Source: DATAOG01 sp963798075 (GTDB taxonomy: Bacteria; Pseudomonadota; Alphaproteobacteria; Geminicoccales; Geminicoccaceae). Taken from it: a DNA stretch of 64,000 bases. The notes below the pieces were generated by a model that ran no database searches, had not been told where the DNA came from, and saw only the letters and a program-made list of their open reading frames with translations. The stretch lies in NCBI GenBank assembly GCA_963798075.1, contig CAWCRU010000006.1, positions 186,001 to 250,000 of the forward strand, given 5' to 3'. The translations under genes were made by a program, and so were the position numbers. This document shows, piece by piece, positions 26,825-35,467 of the stretch; position 1 is the first letter of the stretch, and every line of letters starts with the position of its first letter.

Positions 26825-28159
26825 ATGGCCGAGCATCTCCACCTGGTCCCCGTCGCGCTGCTGCTGGTCGGCGCGCTGGCCGGCGGCCTGCTGCTCGCCG
26901 GGCTGCGCCAGCCGCCGCTGATCGGCTACATCGTCGCCGGCGCGGTGCTCGGGCCCTCGGGCCTCGGCCTGATCACCGATCGGGCGAGCATCGAGGGCTT
27001 CGCCGAGCTCGGTGTCCTGGTGCTGCTGTTCGTGGTCGGGACCCACCTGTCGCTGCGCGCCTTCACGAGCATCTACAAGATCGCCCTGGGCGCCACGGCG
27101 CTGCAGATCATGATCAGCCTGTCGCTGATGCTGGTCCTGGCCCACTTGTTCGAGTGGCGGGTCCAGCGCGCGATCCTCTACGGCTTCGTCCTGGCGCTGA
27201 GCAGCACGGCGGTCGCCATCCACATTCTCAAGGACATCGGCGAGCTGCGCAGCGAGGCCGGGCGCTGCGCGGTCGGCGTCCTGATCGCCCAGGATCTGGC
27301 GGTGGTGCTGATGCTGATCATCATCGCCGGCATGGCGGGCGGGAGCGGCATCGACGTCGCCTCGGTGCTCTTCAAGATCGGGCTCGCCGTGGTCGCCTTG
27401 ATCGCCCTGATCTGGTTCTTGAACCGACGCGAGCGGACCCACCTGCCCTTTCGCCACCTCTGGGTGCGTCACCCCGATCTGGCGCCGATCGGCGCGCTCG
27501 CGCTGTGCGTGATCGGTGCCGCGCTCAGCAGCGCGCTCGAATTGTCCGCCGGCCTCGGCGCCTTCCTGGCCGGTCTGTACGTCGGCAACACCACCGAGCG
27601 GGCGGTGATGCAGCGCGCCATGGACCCGGTCCACAGCCTTCTCTTGATGACGTTCTTCCTGTCGGTGGGCCTGCTCGTCGATCTGACCTTCGTGTGGGGC
27701 AACCTCGGCACGGTGCTGCTGCTGGTGAGCCTCGTCTTTTTGCTCAACAGCGCGATCAACCTTTTGGCCCTGCGCGCGGTCGGCCTCCCCTGGCGGGGCG
27801 CCGTGCTCGCGGGCTTCGCGCTCGCCCAGGTCGGCGAGTTCGCGTTCGTGCTGGCGGCAACCGGGGTCGCGAGCGGCGTCATTCACGAGGAGGCCGAGCG
27901 CGTCGTGGTCGCGGTGATCGCGCTGACTATGATCCTGAGCCCGATGTGGCTCGAGCTCGCGCGCGGGCTGCAAGGCTGGGGCAGGCGGCCGCGGCGGCGG
28001 CTCGCGAGCCTGTTGACCCGGCTGGTGCGCGAGGAGGCCCGCGGCCTGCGCCGGCGCAAGGAGACTCTGGTCGAGGGCGGCGCGCTGCTCGCGGCCGCTG
28101 CGGCCGCCCCGACGACCGGCGCCCTCGGGACCGATCCGAGCCCGCCGGACCGGTTCTGA
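26825..28159 (+). CDS. Kef-type cation:proton antiporter (CPA2 family)
   Basis: A 444-residue polytopic membrane protein of the CPA2 family (KefB/RosB-like), about 12 hydrophobic segments. Characteristic pieces are 'QPPLIGYIVAGAVLGPSGLG', 'ELGVLVLLFVVGTHLSLRAF', 'LALSSTAVAIHILKDIGEL', 'AGLGAFLAGLYVGNT' and 'GFALAQVGEFAFVLAATG'. It should exchange K+ or Na+ for protons across the inner membrane. The C-terminal cytosolic tail is short and basic and has no RCK/TrkA-N domain, so it lacks the glutathione-gated part of KefB/KefC. It is two bases upstream of rnhB and likely co-transcribed. Confidence 0.88.
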   Translation: MAEHLHLVPVALLLVGALAGGLLLAGLRQPPLIGYIVAGAVLGPSGLGLITDRASIEGFAELGVLVLLFVVGTHLSLRAFTSIYKIALGATALQIMISLSLMLVLAHLFEWRVQRAILYGFVLALSSTAVAIHILKDIGELRSEAGRCAVGVLIAQDLAVVLMLIIIAGMAGGSGIDVASVLFKIGLAVVALIALIWFLNRRERTHLPFRHLWVRHPDLAPIGALALCVIGAALSSALELSAGLGAFLAGLYVGNTTERAVMQRAMDPVHSLLLMTFFLSVGLLVDLTFVWGNLGTVLLLVSLVFLLNSAINLLALRAVGLPWRGAVLAGFALAQVGEFAFVLAATGVASGVIHEEAERVVVAVIALTMILSPMWLELARGLQGWGRRPRRRLASLLTRLVREEARGLRRRKETLVEGGALLAAAAAAPTTGALGTDPSPPDRF

Positions 28160-28161
28160 CG

Positions 28162-28749
28162 ATGCCGCGGTCGGCGCCGCTCGGGGCAAGGCTGGTCGCA
28201 GGCGTCGACGAGGTCGGCCGCGGGCCGCTCGCGGGCCCGGTCGTGGCGGCGGCCGTGATCCTGCTCGAGCCGGTGGATGGCCTTGCCGATTCCAAGATCC
28301 TGGCGGCGCCGGTCCGCGAGCAGCTGGCGCTGGTCCTGCGCGGCCGGGCGCGGATCGGGATCGGCGCCGCCTCGGTCGCCGAGATCGACCGGCTCAACAT
28401 CCTGCAGGCGAGCCTGCTCGCCATGCGCCGCGCCGTGCTCCGCCTGGTCGCTCTCGGCCATCTGCCCGACCTCGCCCTGATCGACGGCAACCGCGCCCCC
28501 GACCTCCCTTGCCCGGCGGAGGCCATCATCGACGGCGACGCCCTGATCCCCTCGATCAGCGCCGCCTCGATCGTGGCCAAAGTGACCCGCGACCGCCTGA
28601 TGCACCGCCTCGCCGGCCGCTATCCCGGCTACGGCTGGGAGACCAACGTCGGCTATGCCACCCTGGAGCACCGCGACGCCCTCTGGCGCCTCGGCCCCTG
28701 CCGCCACCACCGCCGCACCTTCGCCTCCGTCCAGGGCCGCCTGTTCTAA
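28162..28749 (+). CDS. rnhB: Ribonuclease HII
   Basis: A 195-residue RNase HII that removes ribonucleotides from DNA and RNA of RNA-DNA hybrids. Active-site acids are in 'GVDEVGRGPLAGPVVAAAV' (Asp16, Glu17) and 'LIDGNRAPD'; 'ISAASIVAKVTRDRLM' and 'GYATLEHRDALWRLGP' complete the family pattern. Starts two bases after the antiporter stop. Confidence 0.96.
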   Translation: MPRSAPLGARLVAGVDEVGRGPLAGPVVAAAVILLEPVDGLADSKILAAPVREQLALVLRGRARIGIGAASVAEIDRLNILQASLLAMRRAVLRLVALGHLPDLALIDGNRAPDLPCPAEAIIDGDALIPSISAASIVAKVTRDRLMHRLAGRYPGYGWETNVGYATLEHRDALWRLGPCRHHRRTFASVQGRLF

Positions 28750-29083
28750 GTCGGCAGCGCCGCCTTGCCCCGCCCATACTGAACGGACACGAGACGGCCG
28801 CCGCCTCGCCCCCGCTTCCAAGTTGATGGCGAGATCTGCCCGCTAACCGCCGATTCGTCCAAAATCAATCGCACGCCCCCGCGCCGTCCTCGCGCGCCGG
28901 CGACGGAAGCGGCGCGTCTCGTGCCCGAGGCGACATCGCTGCGGCAGACCAGCCATCCCCATGCCAGCCATCCCCATGGCACGCTTACCGCACGCTTTTC
29001 ATCTGGTAGGATGGCTGCGCCGGAAGAGTTGCGTTGCGGCCCGCAGCCGATTGCGGTGACGAGCGCGCCTGGGGGTCGCCGCG
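28750..29083. other. Intergenic region with a 15-base tandem duplication
   Basis: About 330 bases without a gene. CCAGCCATCCCCATG occurs twice head to tail at 28949-28963 and 28964-28978. AT-richer DNA at about 28835-28875 and 28985-29015 may hold the promoter of the methyltransferase gene. Nothing else recognised. Confidence 0.5.
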
Positions 29084-30133
29084 ATGACAGAAACCCGCTC
29101 CACGGAGCCCGCCGACCCGGCGCCCGCGGCCGAGGTGCTGCGGCTGGCGACCGCCTATCAGGCATCGCGGGCGACCTACGTCGCTACCAAGCTCGGAGTG
29201 CCGGATCTGCTGGCCGACGGGCCGAAGTCGGCCGCGGACCTTGCCGCCGCCACGGGCGCAGACGGATCCTCGCTCCGCCGCCTGCTGCGTGCGCTGGCGG
29301 CGCTCGGCGTGCTCGCGGAAGGCGGCGACGGCCGGTTCGCGCTCGGGCGCCTTGGCGGGTGCCTGCGCGGCGACGTGCCTGGCTCCGTCCGCGCCCTGGT
29401 CCTGATGTATGGCGATGAGGATTTCTGGCTCACCTGGGGCGATCTCGAGCATTGCGTTCGAACCGGCGAGACCGCGGCCAGGCACCTGTTCGGCGCCGAA
29501 GACGCGTTCGCCCGCTACGCTGCCGATCCGAGACTGGGAGCGGTCTTCAATGCGGGCATGACCGTGCTTTCGGCCACTGTCGGAGCCGCGGTGGCGGCGG
29601 CCTGCGACCTCTCCGGCGTCGGCCGGGTCGTGGACGTGGGCGGCGGCCAGGGGCGCCTGATGGCGGCCCTCCTGCGCGCCAACCCGGAACTGAAGGGCAC
29701 CCTCTTCGATCTGCCTTCGGTCGTGGAAGGTGCGCCGCAGCTCCTCGCCGAGGCGGACGTCGCCGACCGCTGTGAGGTCGTGGGCGGGGACATGTTCGAG
29801 GGGGTGCCCGCGGGTGGCGACCTCTACGTCCTCTCGAGGGTGATCCACGACTGGGACGACGCGCGCGCGACCGCCATCCTCGGCAACTGCCGCCGCGCGA
29901 TGGGGGCGCGCGCGCACCTCATGCTGGTCGAGCGCGTGCCGCCCGAGAGGGTCGAGCCCACTTCGGCGGTCCAGTCCCAGATGCTCAGCGACCTGAACAT
30001 GATGGTGCGGACCGGGGGGCGCGAGCGCACGGGCGGCGAGTTCGGCGCACTGCTTGCCGCGGCGGGGCTCCGGCTGGAGCGCATCCTGCCGACGCAGGCG
30101 CCGGTAAGCCTCGTCGAGGCCGCCCCCGCCTGA
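29084..30133 (+). CDS. SAM-dependent O-methyltransferase (plant OMT/CrtF type)
   Basis: A 349-residue methyltransferase of the methyltransf_2 class. An N-terminal helical dimerisation domain ('ATYVATKLGVPDLLADGPKS', then 'GADGSSLRRLLRALAALGV') precedes a Rossmann-like domain with the SAM motif 'VVDVGGGQGRLMAALL' and the catalytic-histidine region 'LSRVIHDWDDARA'. Relatives include hydroxyneurosporene and acetylserotonin O-methyltransferases; the small-molecule substrate cannot be told. No biosynthetic partner genes are adjacent. Confidence 0.87.
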   Translation: MTETRSTEPADPAPAAEVLRLATAYQASRATYVATKLGVPDLLADGPKSAADLAAATGADGSSLRRLLRALAALGVLAEGGDGRFALGRLGGCLRGDVPGSVRALVLMYGDEDFWLTWGDLEHCVRTGETAARHLFGAEDAFARYAADPRLGAVFNAGMTVLSATVGAAVAAACDLSGVGRVVDVGGGQGRLMAALLRANPELKGTLFDLPSVVEGAPQLLAEADVADRCEVVGGDMFEGVPAGGDLYVLSRVIHDWDDARATAILGNCRRAMGARAHLMLVERVPPERVEPTSAVQSQMLSDLNMMVRTGGRERTGGEFGALLAAAGLRLERILPTQAPVSLVEAAPA

Positions 30134-30316
30134 AACGCCATCCGGCGCTCCACCGCCATCTCGGCCCCAGCGCCCGTTTCTGGCTGAACTGCAGACCCGC
30201 TAGGACCTCACCGTCGCCCGCGCGCGACCACGGCGCCCGCATCGTCGCCGAGGCCGACCGGGTGGTGCTGTCGCCGACCCTTCGACTGCACATCCGCTGA
30301 TGCGCGCATTGGGGTC

Positions 30317-30364
30317 TTGCACGACTCCGATTTCGGATCCATATGAGTACGAAATCGGAGGAGG
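30317..30364 (+). promoter_or_regulatory. Promoter and operator of the Xre-RES toxin-antitoxin operon
   Basis: TTGCAC (30317-30322), 17-base spacer and CATATG (30340-30345) form a promoter. Perfect 11-base arms CTCCGATTTCG (30325-30335) and CGAAATCGGAG (30350-30360) flank the -10 box with a 14-base spacer; the right arm runs into the GGAGG ribosome site of the antitoxin. A repressor bound to the arms would block both polymerase and, if at RNA level, the ribosome site. Autoregulation by the Xre antitoxin is typical of such operons. Confidence 0.72.
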
Positions 30365-30370
30365 GTTACG

Positions 30371-30811
30371 GTGGCGACCGCCCATCTTCGCTATCCAGCG
30401 ACGCGCCATCCGGCGGCGCCGCTTGCCGATCTGTCGTCGAAGGCGGAGCGTGCGCGGCTCAGCGGCGCGGCGTTGCGCGCCTTCTTCAACCTCATGGCGC
30501 GGTGGGCGATTCCCGATCGCGACGCGCGCCAGCTGCTCGGCGGGATCGCGGCGAGCACCCTCTACGACTACAAGCGCAACCCGGACCGCACCCTCGATCA
30601 GGACAAGCTGGTCCGGGTCTCGTATCTGATCGGCATCTTCAAGGACCTGAACATCCTGCACGCCGAGGCGCTCGCCGATCGCTGGGTGCGGATGCCCAAC
30701 CGCAACCGGATCTTCGGCGGCCGCCGGCCGCTCGACTACATGATCCAGGGCGGCGCGCCCGCGATGCAGGTGGTCCGGCGCCTGCTCGATGCCCGCCGGG
30801 GCGGCGCGTGA
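30371..30811 (+). CDS. Xre/MbcA/ParS-type antitoxin
   Basis: A 146-residue antitoxin with GTG start just after GGAGGAGGG. The N-terminal half is an Xre-like DNA-binding domain ('LMARWAIPDRDARQLLGGIA', then 'STLYDYKRNPDRTL'), the C-terminal half the toxin-binding MbcA/ParS domain ('HAEALADRWVRMPNRNRIFG', 'PLDYMIQGGAPAMQVVRRLL'). Its stop overlaps the GTG of the RES toxin (GTGA). It should neutralise the toxin by occupying its active site and repress the operon. Confidence 0.88.
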   Translation: MATAHLRYPATRHPAAPLADLSSKAERARLSGAALRAFFNLMARWAIPDRDARQLLGGIAASTLYDYKRNPDRTLDQDKLVRVSYLIGIFKDLNILHAEALADRWVRMPNRNRIFGGRRPLDYMIQGGAPAMQVVRRLLDARRGGA

Positions 30812-31497
30812 GGACGCCGCGCCTCACCCAGGTCGACCAGTCGGACGCCCATCGACTGATCGCTTCGAAATACCGCCCGGGCGGCGAAAGCGTGCTGGTC
30901 GGCATCGCCGACGATGACGCCCATCTGCGCGCCACCTTCGAGCTCGAGGGCGCAACCAATGAGCGCCTGCTGGCGGAGGCGGATCGGCTGCCTGGCATCG
31001 GCGTCGACGAGCTGGTGTTCGGCGTGCCGCACTATCGCGTGATCAACGCCGCATTCTGCCACGCCCATCCCGAAGGCGGCCGCTTCAACGGACCCGACCG
31101 CGGCGCCTGGTACGCGAGCTTCGGGCTCGAGACCGCAAAGGCCGAGGTGATCTTTCACAAGACCGTGGCGCTGGCCGAGATCGACTGCTTCGAGGACCAG
31201 GTGACCTATGACGATTACCTGGCCGACTTCCACGCCGAGTTTCACGACCTCCGGGCCGACCCGGACGTCGAGGGCTGCCTTCGGCCGGACAGCTACCTCG
31301 AGTCGCAGGCGCTCGCGGCCGATCTGCTGGCGAAGGACGCGGTCGGGATCGTCTACCCGAGCGCGCGCGACGCGGATGGCACCAACCTGGTCTGTCTCCG
31401 GCCCGCCCTGGTGGGCAACGTTCGCCTGCGATCGACCTGGCGCTTCACCTGGGAGGGTGGTGCGAGGCCTTCGGTCGCGCTCGCGACCGCCCGCTGA
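30808..31497 (+). CDS. RES-domain toxin (NAD+-degrading)
   Basis: A 229-residue RES family protein, the toxin partner of Xre antitoxins; characterised relatives (for example MbcT) consume NAD+. The family's conserved Arg, Glu and Ser are visible: 'GGRFNGPDRGAWYASFGLET' (Arg, Tyr), 'AKAEVIFHK' (Glu) and 'VGIVYPSARDADGTNLVCLR' (Ser). GTG start coupled to the antitoxin stop. The protein is somewhat longer than minimal RES toxins, with an N-terminal 70-residue extension. No degeneration seen, so the pair is probably active. Confidence 0.88.
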   Translation: MRTPRLTQVDQSDAHRLIASKYRPGGESVLVGIADDDAHLRATFELEGATNERLLAEADRLPGIGVDELVFGVPHYRVINAAFCHAHPEGGRFNGPDRGAWYASFGLETAKAEVIFHKTVALAEIDCFEDQVTYDDYLADFHAEFHDLRADPDVEGCLRPDSYLESQALAADLLAKDAVGIVYPSARDADGTNLVCLRPALVGNVRLRSTWRFTWEGGARPSVALATAR

Positions 31498-31525
31498 CGC
31501 CCGCGGCCCCGGGCCAGGCTCTGCC

Positions 31526-32089
31526 ATGCGGATCATTGCCGGCAGCTGGCGTAGCCGGAAGCTGCTGACGCCTGCGGACACCGCAGGCCGCGCAGCGCGG
31601 GCGATCCGGCCGACCAGCGACCGGGCGCGCGAGGCACTGTTCGCGATTCTGGAGCATGGCCAACCGCCGGTCCGCGGGGCGCGCTTTTTGGACCTGTTCT
31701 GCGGCACGGGTGCCGTGGGCCTCGAGGCCGCCTCGCGCGGCGCGGCCGAGGTCTGGCTCGTGGACAACGACCGCCAGTCGCTGGCGCTGGCGGCCGCGAA
31801 CCTCGCCCGTCTCGGCGCGCCGGACCATGTCCAGGTCGTCGAGCGCGATGCCACCCGGCTGAGCCCGGCGCGTCAGGCGTTCGATCTGGTCTTTCTCGAC
31901 CCGCCCTATCGCTCCGAGCTCGCCGGCCCGGCGCTGGCTGCCCTCGCGGGCGGCTGGCTCGCATCCGGCGCTGGCGTCGTCGTCGAGCTCGCCGCCAAGG
32001 AGAGCCTCACCCTGCCCGCTGGCTACGTCCTCGAGCGGGAGCGCCGTTACGGCGCGGCCCGCTTCGAGTTTCTGCGGCCGGCCGGGTGA
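31526..32089 (+). CDS. rsmD: 16S rRNA (guanine966-N2)-methyltransferase
   Basis: A 187-residue RsmD that methylates G966 of 16S rRNA. 'MRIIAGSWRSRKL' at the start, 'RPTSDRAREALFAIL', the SAM motif 'FLDLFCGTGAVGLEAASRG' and the catalytic 'LVFLDPPYRSEL' (DPPY) are all present. The last 83 bases overlap, antisense, the 3' end of the helicase gene. Confidence 0.94.
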   Translation: MRIIAGSWRSRKLLTPADTAGRAARAIRPTSDRAREALFAILEHGQPPVRGARFLDLFCGTGAVGLEAASRGAAEVWLVDNDRQSLALAAANLARLGAPDHVQVVERDATRLSPARQAFDLVFLDPPYRSELAGPALAALAGGWLASGAGVVVELAAKESLTLPAGYVLERERRYGAARFEFLRPAG

Positions 32090-33308
32090 CCCGGAGGGCG
32101 GCGCCCGCCGGTCGGCCGCCGTTGCCGCGCGTCGGGCTCGGCCGCTGCGGCGCCGGCGCCATGGGCGCACCCGCCGCCGGCTGCCAGGGGTGATCGACGA
32201 CGGGGATGCGGACCTTGATCAGCGCCTCGATGTCGCGCAGAAAAGCGCGCTCCTCGGCATCGCAGAACGAGATCGCGATCCCGCTGCGGCCGGCGCGCGC
32301 GGTCCGGCCGATCCGGTGGACGTAGCTCTCCGGCACGTTCGGCAGGTCGTAGTTGATGACATGCGTGATGCCGTCGACATCGATCCCGCGGGCCGCGATG
32401 TCGGTCGCCACCAGGACGCGGCCGGCGCCGGTGCGGAAGCGCTCGAGCGCACGCGTGCGCGCGCCCTGCGACTTGTTGCCGTGGATCGCATCGGCCGCGA
32501 CGCCGCCCTGGGCCAGCTGCTTCACGACCCGGTCGGCGCCGTGCTTGGTGCGCGTGAAGACGAGCACGCGGTCGATCGCGGCGTCCTTGAGCACCTGGCC
32601 GAGCAGCGGCCGCTTGTCGGCCTTGTCGACGAACATGACGCGCTGCTCGATCCGATCGGCGGTCGAGACCGCCGGCCGCACGCCGACCGTGACCGGATCG
32701 GTGAGGATGCCGGCCGCGAGCTTCACGATCTCGGGCGGGATCGTGGCCGAGAAGAACAGCGACTGGCGTCGGGCGGGCAGGGCCCGGATCACCCGCTCGA
32801 CGTCGTGGATGAAGCCCATGTCGAGCATCCGGTCGGCCTCGTCGAGCACGAAGATCTCGAGCCGGTCGAGACGCAGGCAGCCCTGGCCCATCAGGTCGAG
32901 CAGGCGGCCGGGCGTGGCGACCAGGATGTCGACGCCGCGCGCCAGCGCGTGGACCTGCGGGGTCTGGCCGACGCCGCCGAAGACCACGGCGCGGCGCAGG
33001 GGCAGATGGCGGCCGTAGGCCGCAAAGCTCGCCTCGATCTGGGCCGCGAGCTCGCGGGTCGGAGTCAGCACCAGGACCCGGCAGGCCTTGGGCCCGGCGC
33101 GGCGCGGCTCGGCCGCGAGACGCTGCAGGATCGGCAGCGCGAAGGCAGCGGTCTTGCCGGTGCCGGTCTGGGCGCAACCCAAAAGGTCGCGGCCCTCGAG
33201 CAGATGGGGGATCGCCTGGGCCTGGATCGGGGTGGGCGTGGCGTAGTTCTCGGCGCGGACGGCGCGCTGAAGGGGCTCGATGAGCCCGAGCTCGGCAAAA
33301 GAAGTCAC
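32007..33308 (-). CDS. DEAD-box ATP-dependent RNA helicase (RhlE-like)
   Basis: About 433 residues. Q motif region 'FAELGLIEPLQRAV' and 'YATPTPIQAQAIP', Walker A 'AQTGTGKTAAF', 'VLVLTPTRELAAQI', DEAD box 'VLDEADRMLDMGF', 'SLFFSATIPPEI', and helicase C motifs 'VLVATDIAARGIDVDGITHV' and 'YVHRIGRTARAG' are complete. The C-terminal tail after 'RIPVVDHPW' is low-complexity, Arg/Gly/Pro-rich, as in RhlE proteins that bind RNA or ribosomes. A GTG at 33308 gives the usual N-terminus; the frame is open much further upstream but that part is not protein-like. The tail overlaps rsmD antisense. Confidence 0.92.
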   Translation of the reverse strand: MTSFAELGLIEPLQRAVRAENYATPTPIQAQAIPHLLEGRDLLGCAQTGTGKTAAFALPILQRLAAEPRRAGPKACRVLVLTPTRELAAQIEASFAAYGRHLPLRRAVVFGGVGQTPQVHALARGVDILVATPGRLLDLMGQGCLRLDRLEIFVLDEADRMLDMGFIHDVERVIRALPARRQSLFFSATIPPEIVKLAAGILTDPVTVGVRPAVSTADRIEQRVMFVDKADKRPLLGQVLKDAAIDRVLVFTRTKHGADRVVKQLAQGGVAADAIHGNKSQGARTRALERFRTGAGRVLVATDIAARGIDVDGITHVINYDLPNVPESYVHRIGRTARAGRSGIAISFCDAEERAFLRDIEALIKVRIPVVDHPWQPAAGAPMAPAPQRPSPTRGNGGRPAGAALRVTRPAAETRSGPRRNGAPARGRSQRAG

Positions 33309-33768
33309 CTGGCAGTCGCTTTCAAGAATGGCCGCGCGCCGGCATGCGACCGGCGCTGGTCGGTTCAGGCCATCCCGCGCGCAGCCGAGGCAGCCTCTCT
33401 GGGTCATGGTCTCGGGATGCAGCGGCCGGCTCGGATCGGCCGAGGCCTGCTTTGCGCGCTCGCGAGGAACGGGGCGACGTGGCGCCCTCGGGCATAGATG
33501 CGGATGGGCAGCCGCCCAATCAAGCCCCGGGCTCACGCGCAGCGGCGGGCGGGACTGCCGGCGGTGGCAATCGGACCCCGGCGGCACCATATAAGACTTG
33601 GTCGAGTTCGATTCGGACCGGTCTGCGCCTCGAGCAGCGGACGGGCGCCCTGGTTTCATGAGGTGGCGCGAAGGTGGGGCGGTAGCGGTTCTGGCTGCGT
33701 GCTTGGCCAGGCCGGCGCCGTCGCCCGACGGTACGGATTTGCAACAGATGAGCTAGGGATGAGCTTGG
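33309..33768. other. Intergenic region between the helicase and a small gene
   Basis: About 460 bases, GC-rich, with no convincing coding frame. It would contain the helicase promoter; cold-inducible DEAD-box helicase genes often have long leaders, which could explain its length, but I see no specific element. Confidence 0.4.
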
Positions 33769-34023
33769 ATGGACGCCGCGAGACTGCCTGCCATGGAAGA
33801 CGCCGCGCTCGGTATCTTGCATGAGAACGCCGAGCGCTTGGAGCGCATCGGCACCAAGTCGCAGCAAGCGGCGGCTGCCGCCCTGATGCCGGCGATCGAG
33901 GCTGAGCTCGCGGCGCGGCGGGCGGCCAAGCTCAGCCACGCCAAAGAGGCCGCCGCGGCCAAGCGGGCGAGCAAACCCGCACCTGTCAAGCGAGCCTCAA
34001 AGGCGAAGGCCAAGGCTTCCTGA
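33769..34023 (+). CDS. Small Ala/Lys-rich protein, histone H1-like tail
   Basis: An 84-residue hypothetical protein. Residues 1-45 are predicted helical ('LGILHENAERLERIGTKSQQ'); the rest is Ala/Lys-rich ('KEAAAAKRASKPAPVKRASK'), resembling the tails of bacterial histone H1-like proteins. Basic and small, it could bind nucleic acid, but I recognise no family. Its ATG lies 9 bases after a weak GAGC; start uncertain. Confidence 0.5.
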   Translation: MDAARLPAMEDAALGILHENAERLERIGTKSQQAAAAALMPAIEAELAARRAAKLSHAKEAAAAKRASKPAPVKRASKAKAKAS

Positions 34024-34099
34024 GGCCGCGTCCGCGCGCCGACCGCAACGGGTGAAGGGCGCCGGCGACCCGGGTTCGCCCCGCGGCGCCGCGCGCGGT

Positions 34100-34948
34100 T
34101 CACGACGAGACGTCGTAGCCGAACCACTGCCGCGCCAGCCTGGCGATCGTGCCGTCCGCCTTGGCGGCCTCGATCGCCCGATCGAAGAGCGCCACCAGAT
34201 CATCGTTCGCCTGCCGGATGCCGACGCCGACCCCGGGGCCGAACGGCCCGCCGGTCAGGCCGGGACCAATCAGCGTGAGACTCTCGTGGCTTTCCGTGCC
34301 GAGCAGCGGCTGCCAGTGGCTGAGCGAGGCGAGCGCCAGATCGATCCGCCCGGCCTCGAGGTCGGCATCCAGGCTCTCGAGGCTGACGTAGCTTTGGATT
34401 TCGACCGTGTCGCCCATGAAAGCGTGGAGGAAGCCCGCGGCCGGGCTCGCCACCTCGACGCCGACCGTCTTGCCCGCCAGGGCCTCCGTCAGCGCGTCGA
34501 GTGCCGCCTGCCCGCCGGCATCGAGCTGGCCCAGATCGAGCCGCTCGCCCTTGCCCGTCAGGCTGGCGAGCGGGCTCGCCCGGCGCGCCGCGAAGGCCGA
34601 AGGCGTCTGGGCGTAGCTCGTCGAGAACTGGATCTTCTGCGCGCGCGCGGCGGTGATCGCGAGGCCGTCCATGATCGCATCGTAGTCGCCGGCCTCGAGC
34701 CCTTCGATGAGGCCGTCCCAATCCCTCGCCACCAGCTCGCAGGTCACGCCCAGCCGCCGGCAGAGGTCGTGCGCGAGGTCGACCTCGAAGCCGATCAGCG
34801 CGCCCGCGTCGTCGGTGAAGTTCCAGGGCGGATAGGCACCCTCGGTCGCGATCCGGATCTTCGTCCGTGGCTCGGCCAGCGCGGCGCCGGGCGGGAGCCC
34901 GAGGCAGAGCGCGAGCACGAGCGCTGCGATCCGGCCGGGCCTCGACAT
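34100..34948 (-). CDS. Amino-acid ABC transporter substrate-binding protein
   Basis: A 282-residue periplasmic binding protein, type 3 (PF00497). The signal peptide 'ALVLALCLGLPPGAALA' is followed by 'IRIATEGAYPPWNFTDDAG', 'LIGFEVDLAHDLCRRLGV' and 'DYDAIMDGLAITAARAQKI', all standard for polar amino-acid binding. Start 34948 has GGGAG seven bases upstream. No permease or ATPase is adjacent; an amino-acid ATPase lies 7 kb away at 41975-42745, also alone. They may serve the same transporter, but this is only a suggestion. Confidence 0.9.
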   Translation of the reverse strand: MSRPGRIAALVLALCLGLPPGAALAEPRTKIRIATEGAYPPWNFTDDAGALIGFEVDLAHDLCRRLGVTCELVARDWDGLIEGLEAGDYDAIMDGLAITAARAQKIQFSTSYAQTPSAFAARRASPLASLTGKGERLDLGQLDAGGQAALDALTEALAGKTVGVEVASPAAGFLHAFMGDTVEIQSYVSLESLDADLEAGRIDLALASLSHWQPLLGTESHESLTLIGPGLTGGPFGPGVGVGIRQANDDLVALFDRAIEAAKADGTIARLARQWFGYDVSS

Positions 34949-35145
34949 CGCAAAGCTCCCTCGGTTCGATGCTCGACACCGTTTGTCCGGGAAGCCCCGC
35001 CCGGTCGTCAAGCGCGGCCGCCTTGGAACCGTTGGCCGGTGCCGGACGTTGTCGGCGGTCGGCGGCCGCCATCCGCTCGATACAAGCAGTTGAAAAAGAT
35101 TCGCTTTCGCGAAACGATGACCCCCAGTCCCGAGAGGAGACCAGC

Positions 35146-35463
35146 ATGGCCACCGCCAAGTCTGCCGCCACCGACGAGCCCGACCTGAAGAAGGATGTCG
35201 AGGCGCTGCGCGACGACCTCGACGCGCTGCGAGGCGACCTCGGGCAGCTCCTCGGGACCTTGAAGACCAAGACCAGCAACCGGGCCGAAACCGAGATCGA
35301 TGCGCTGCGCCGGCGGGTCGAGCGCGTGGCCGGCGACATCCAAAGCGGCGGCCGCGACGCGGCCCGCGCGGTCGGCGACCAGATCGAGGAGCGACCGTTC
35401 ACGAGCATCGCCATGGCGTTTGCGATCGGGCTCGTGCTCGGCCGCCTGTTCGACCGCCGCTGA
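35146..35463 (+). CDS. DUF883/ElaB/YqjD-family membrane-anchored protein
   Basis: A 105-residue protein with a charged coiled-coil body ('DLKKDVEALRDDLDALRGDL', 'EIDALRRRVERVAGDIQSGG') and one C-terminal membrane helix ending 'AMAFAIGLVLGRLFDRR'. YqjD/ElaB relatives are tail-anchored in the inner membrane and bind ribosomes in stationary phase in E. coli. GAGAGGAG precedes ATG 35146. The next gene, four bases downstream, is YqjE-like, matching the yqjD-yqjE order. Confidence 0.87.
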   Translation: MATAKSAATDEPDLKKDVEALRDDLDALRGDLGQLLGTLKTKTSNRAETEIDALRRRVERVAGDIQSGGRDAARAVGDQIEERPFTSIAMAFAIGLVLGRLFDRR

Positions 35464-35467
35464 GCCG

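Noticed and set aside
30210..30300. Possible 3' remnant of a gene (in-frame end reading 'GARIVAEADRVVLSPTLRLH')
   Set aside because: Protein-like for about 22 residues only, no family recognised, no start; too short to support a feature.
33309..33659. Amino-terminal extension of the helicase by 117 codons
   Set aside because: The extension is Arg/Pro/Ser-rich without pattern, while the family begins at the 'FAELGL' Q-motif region just after GTG 33308.
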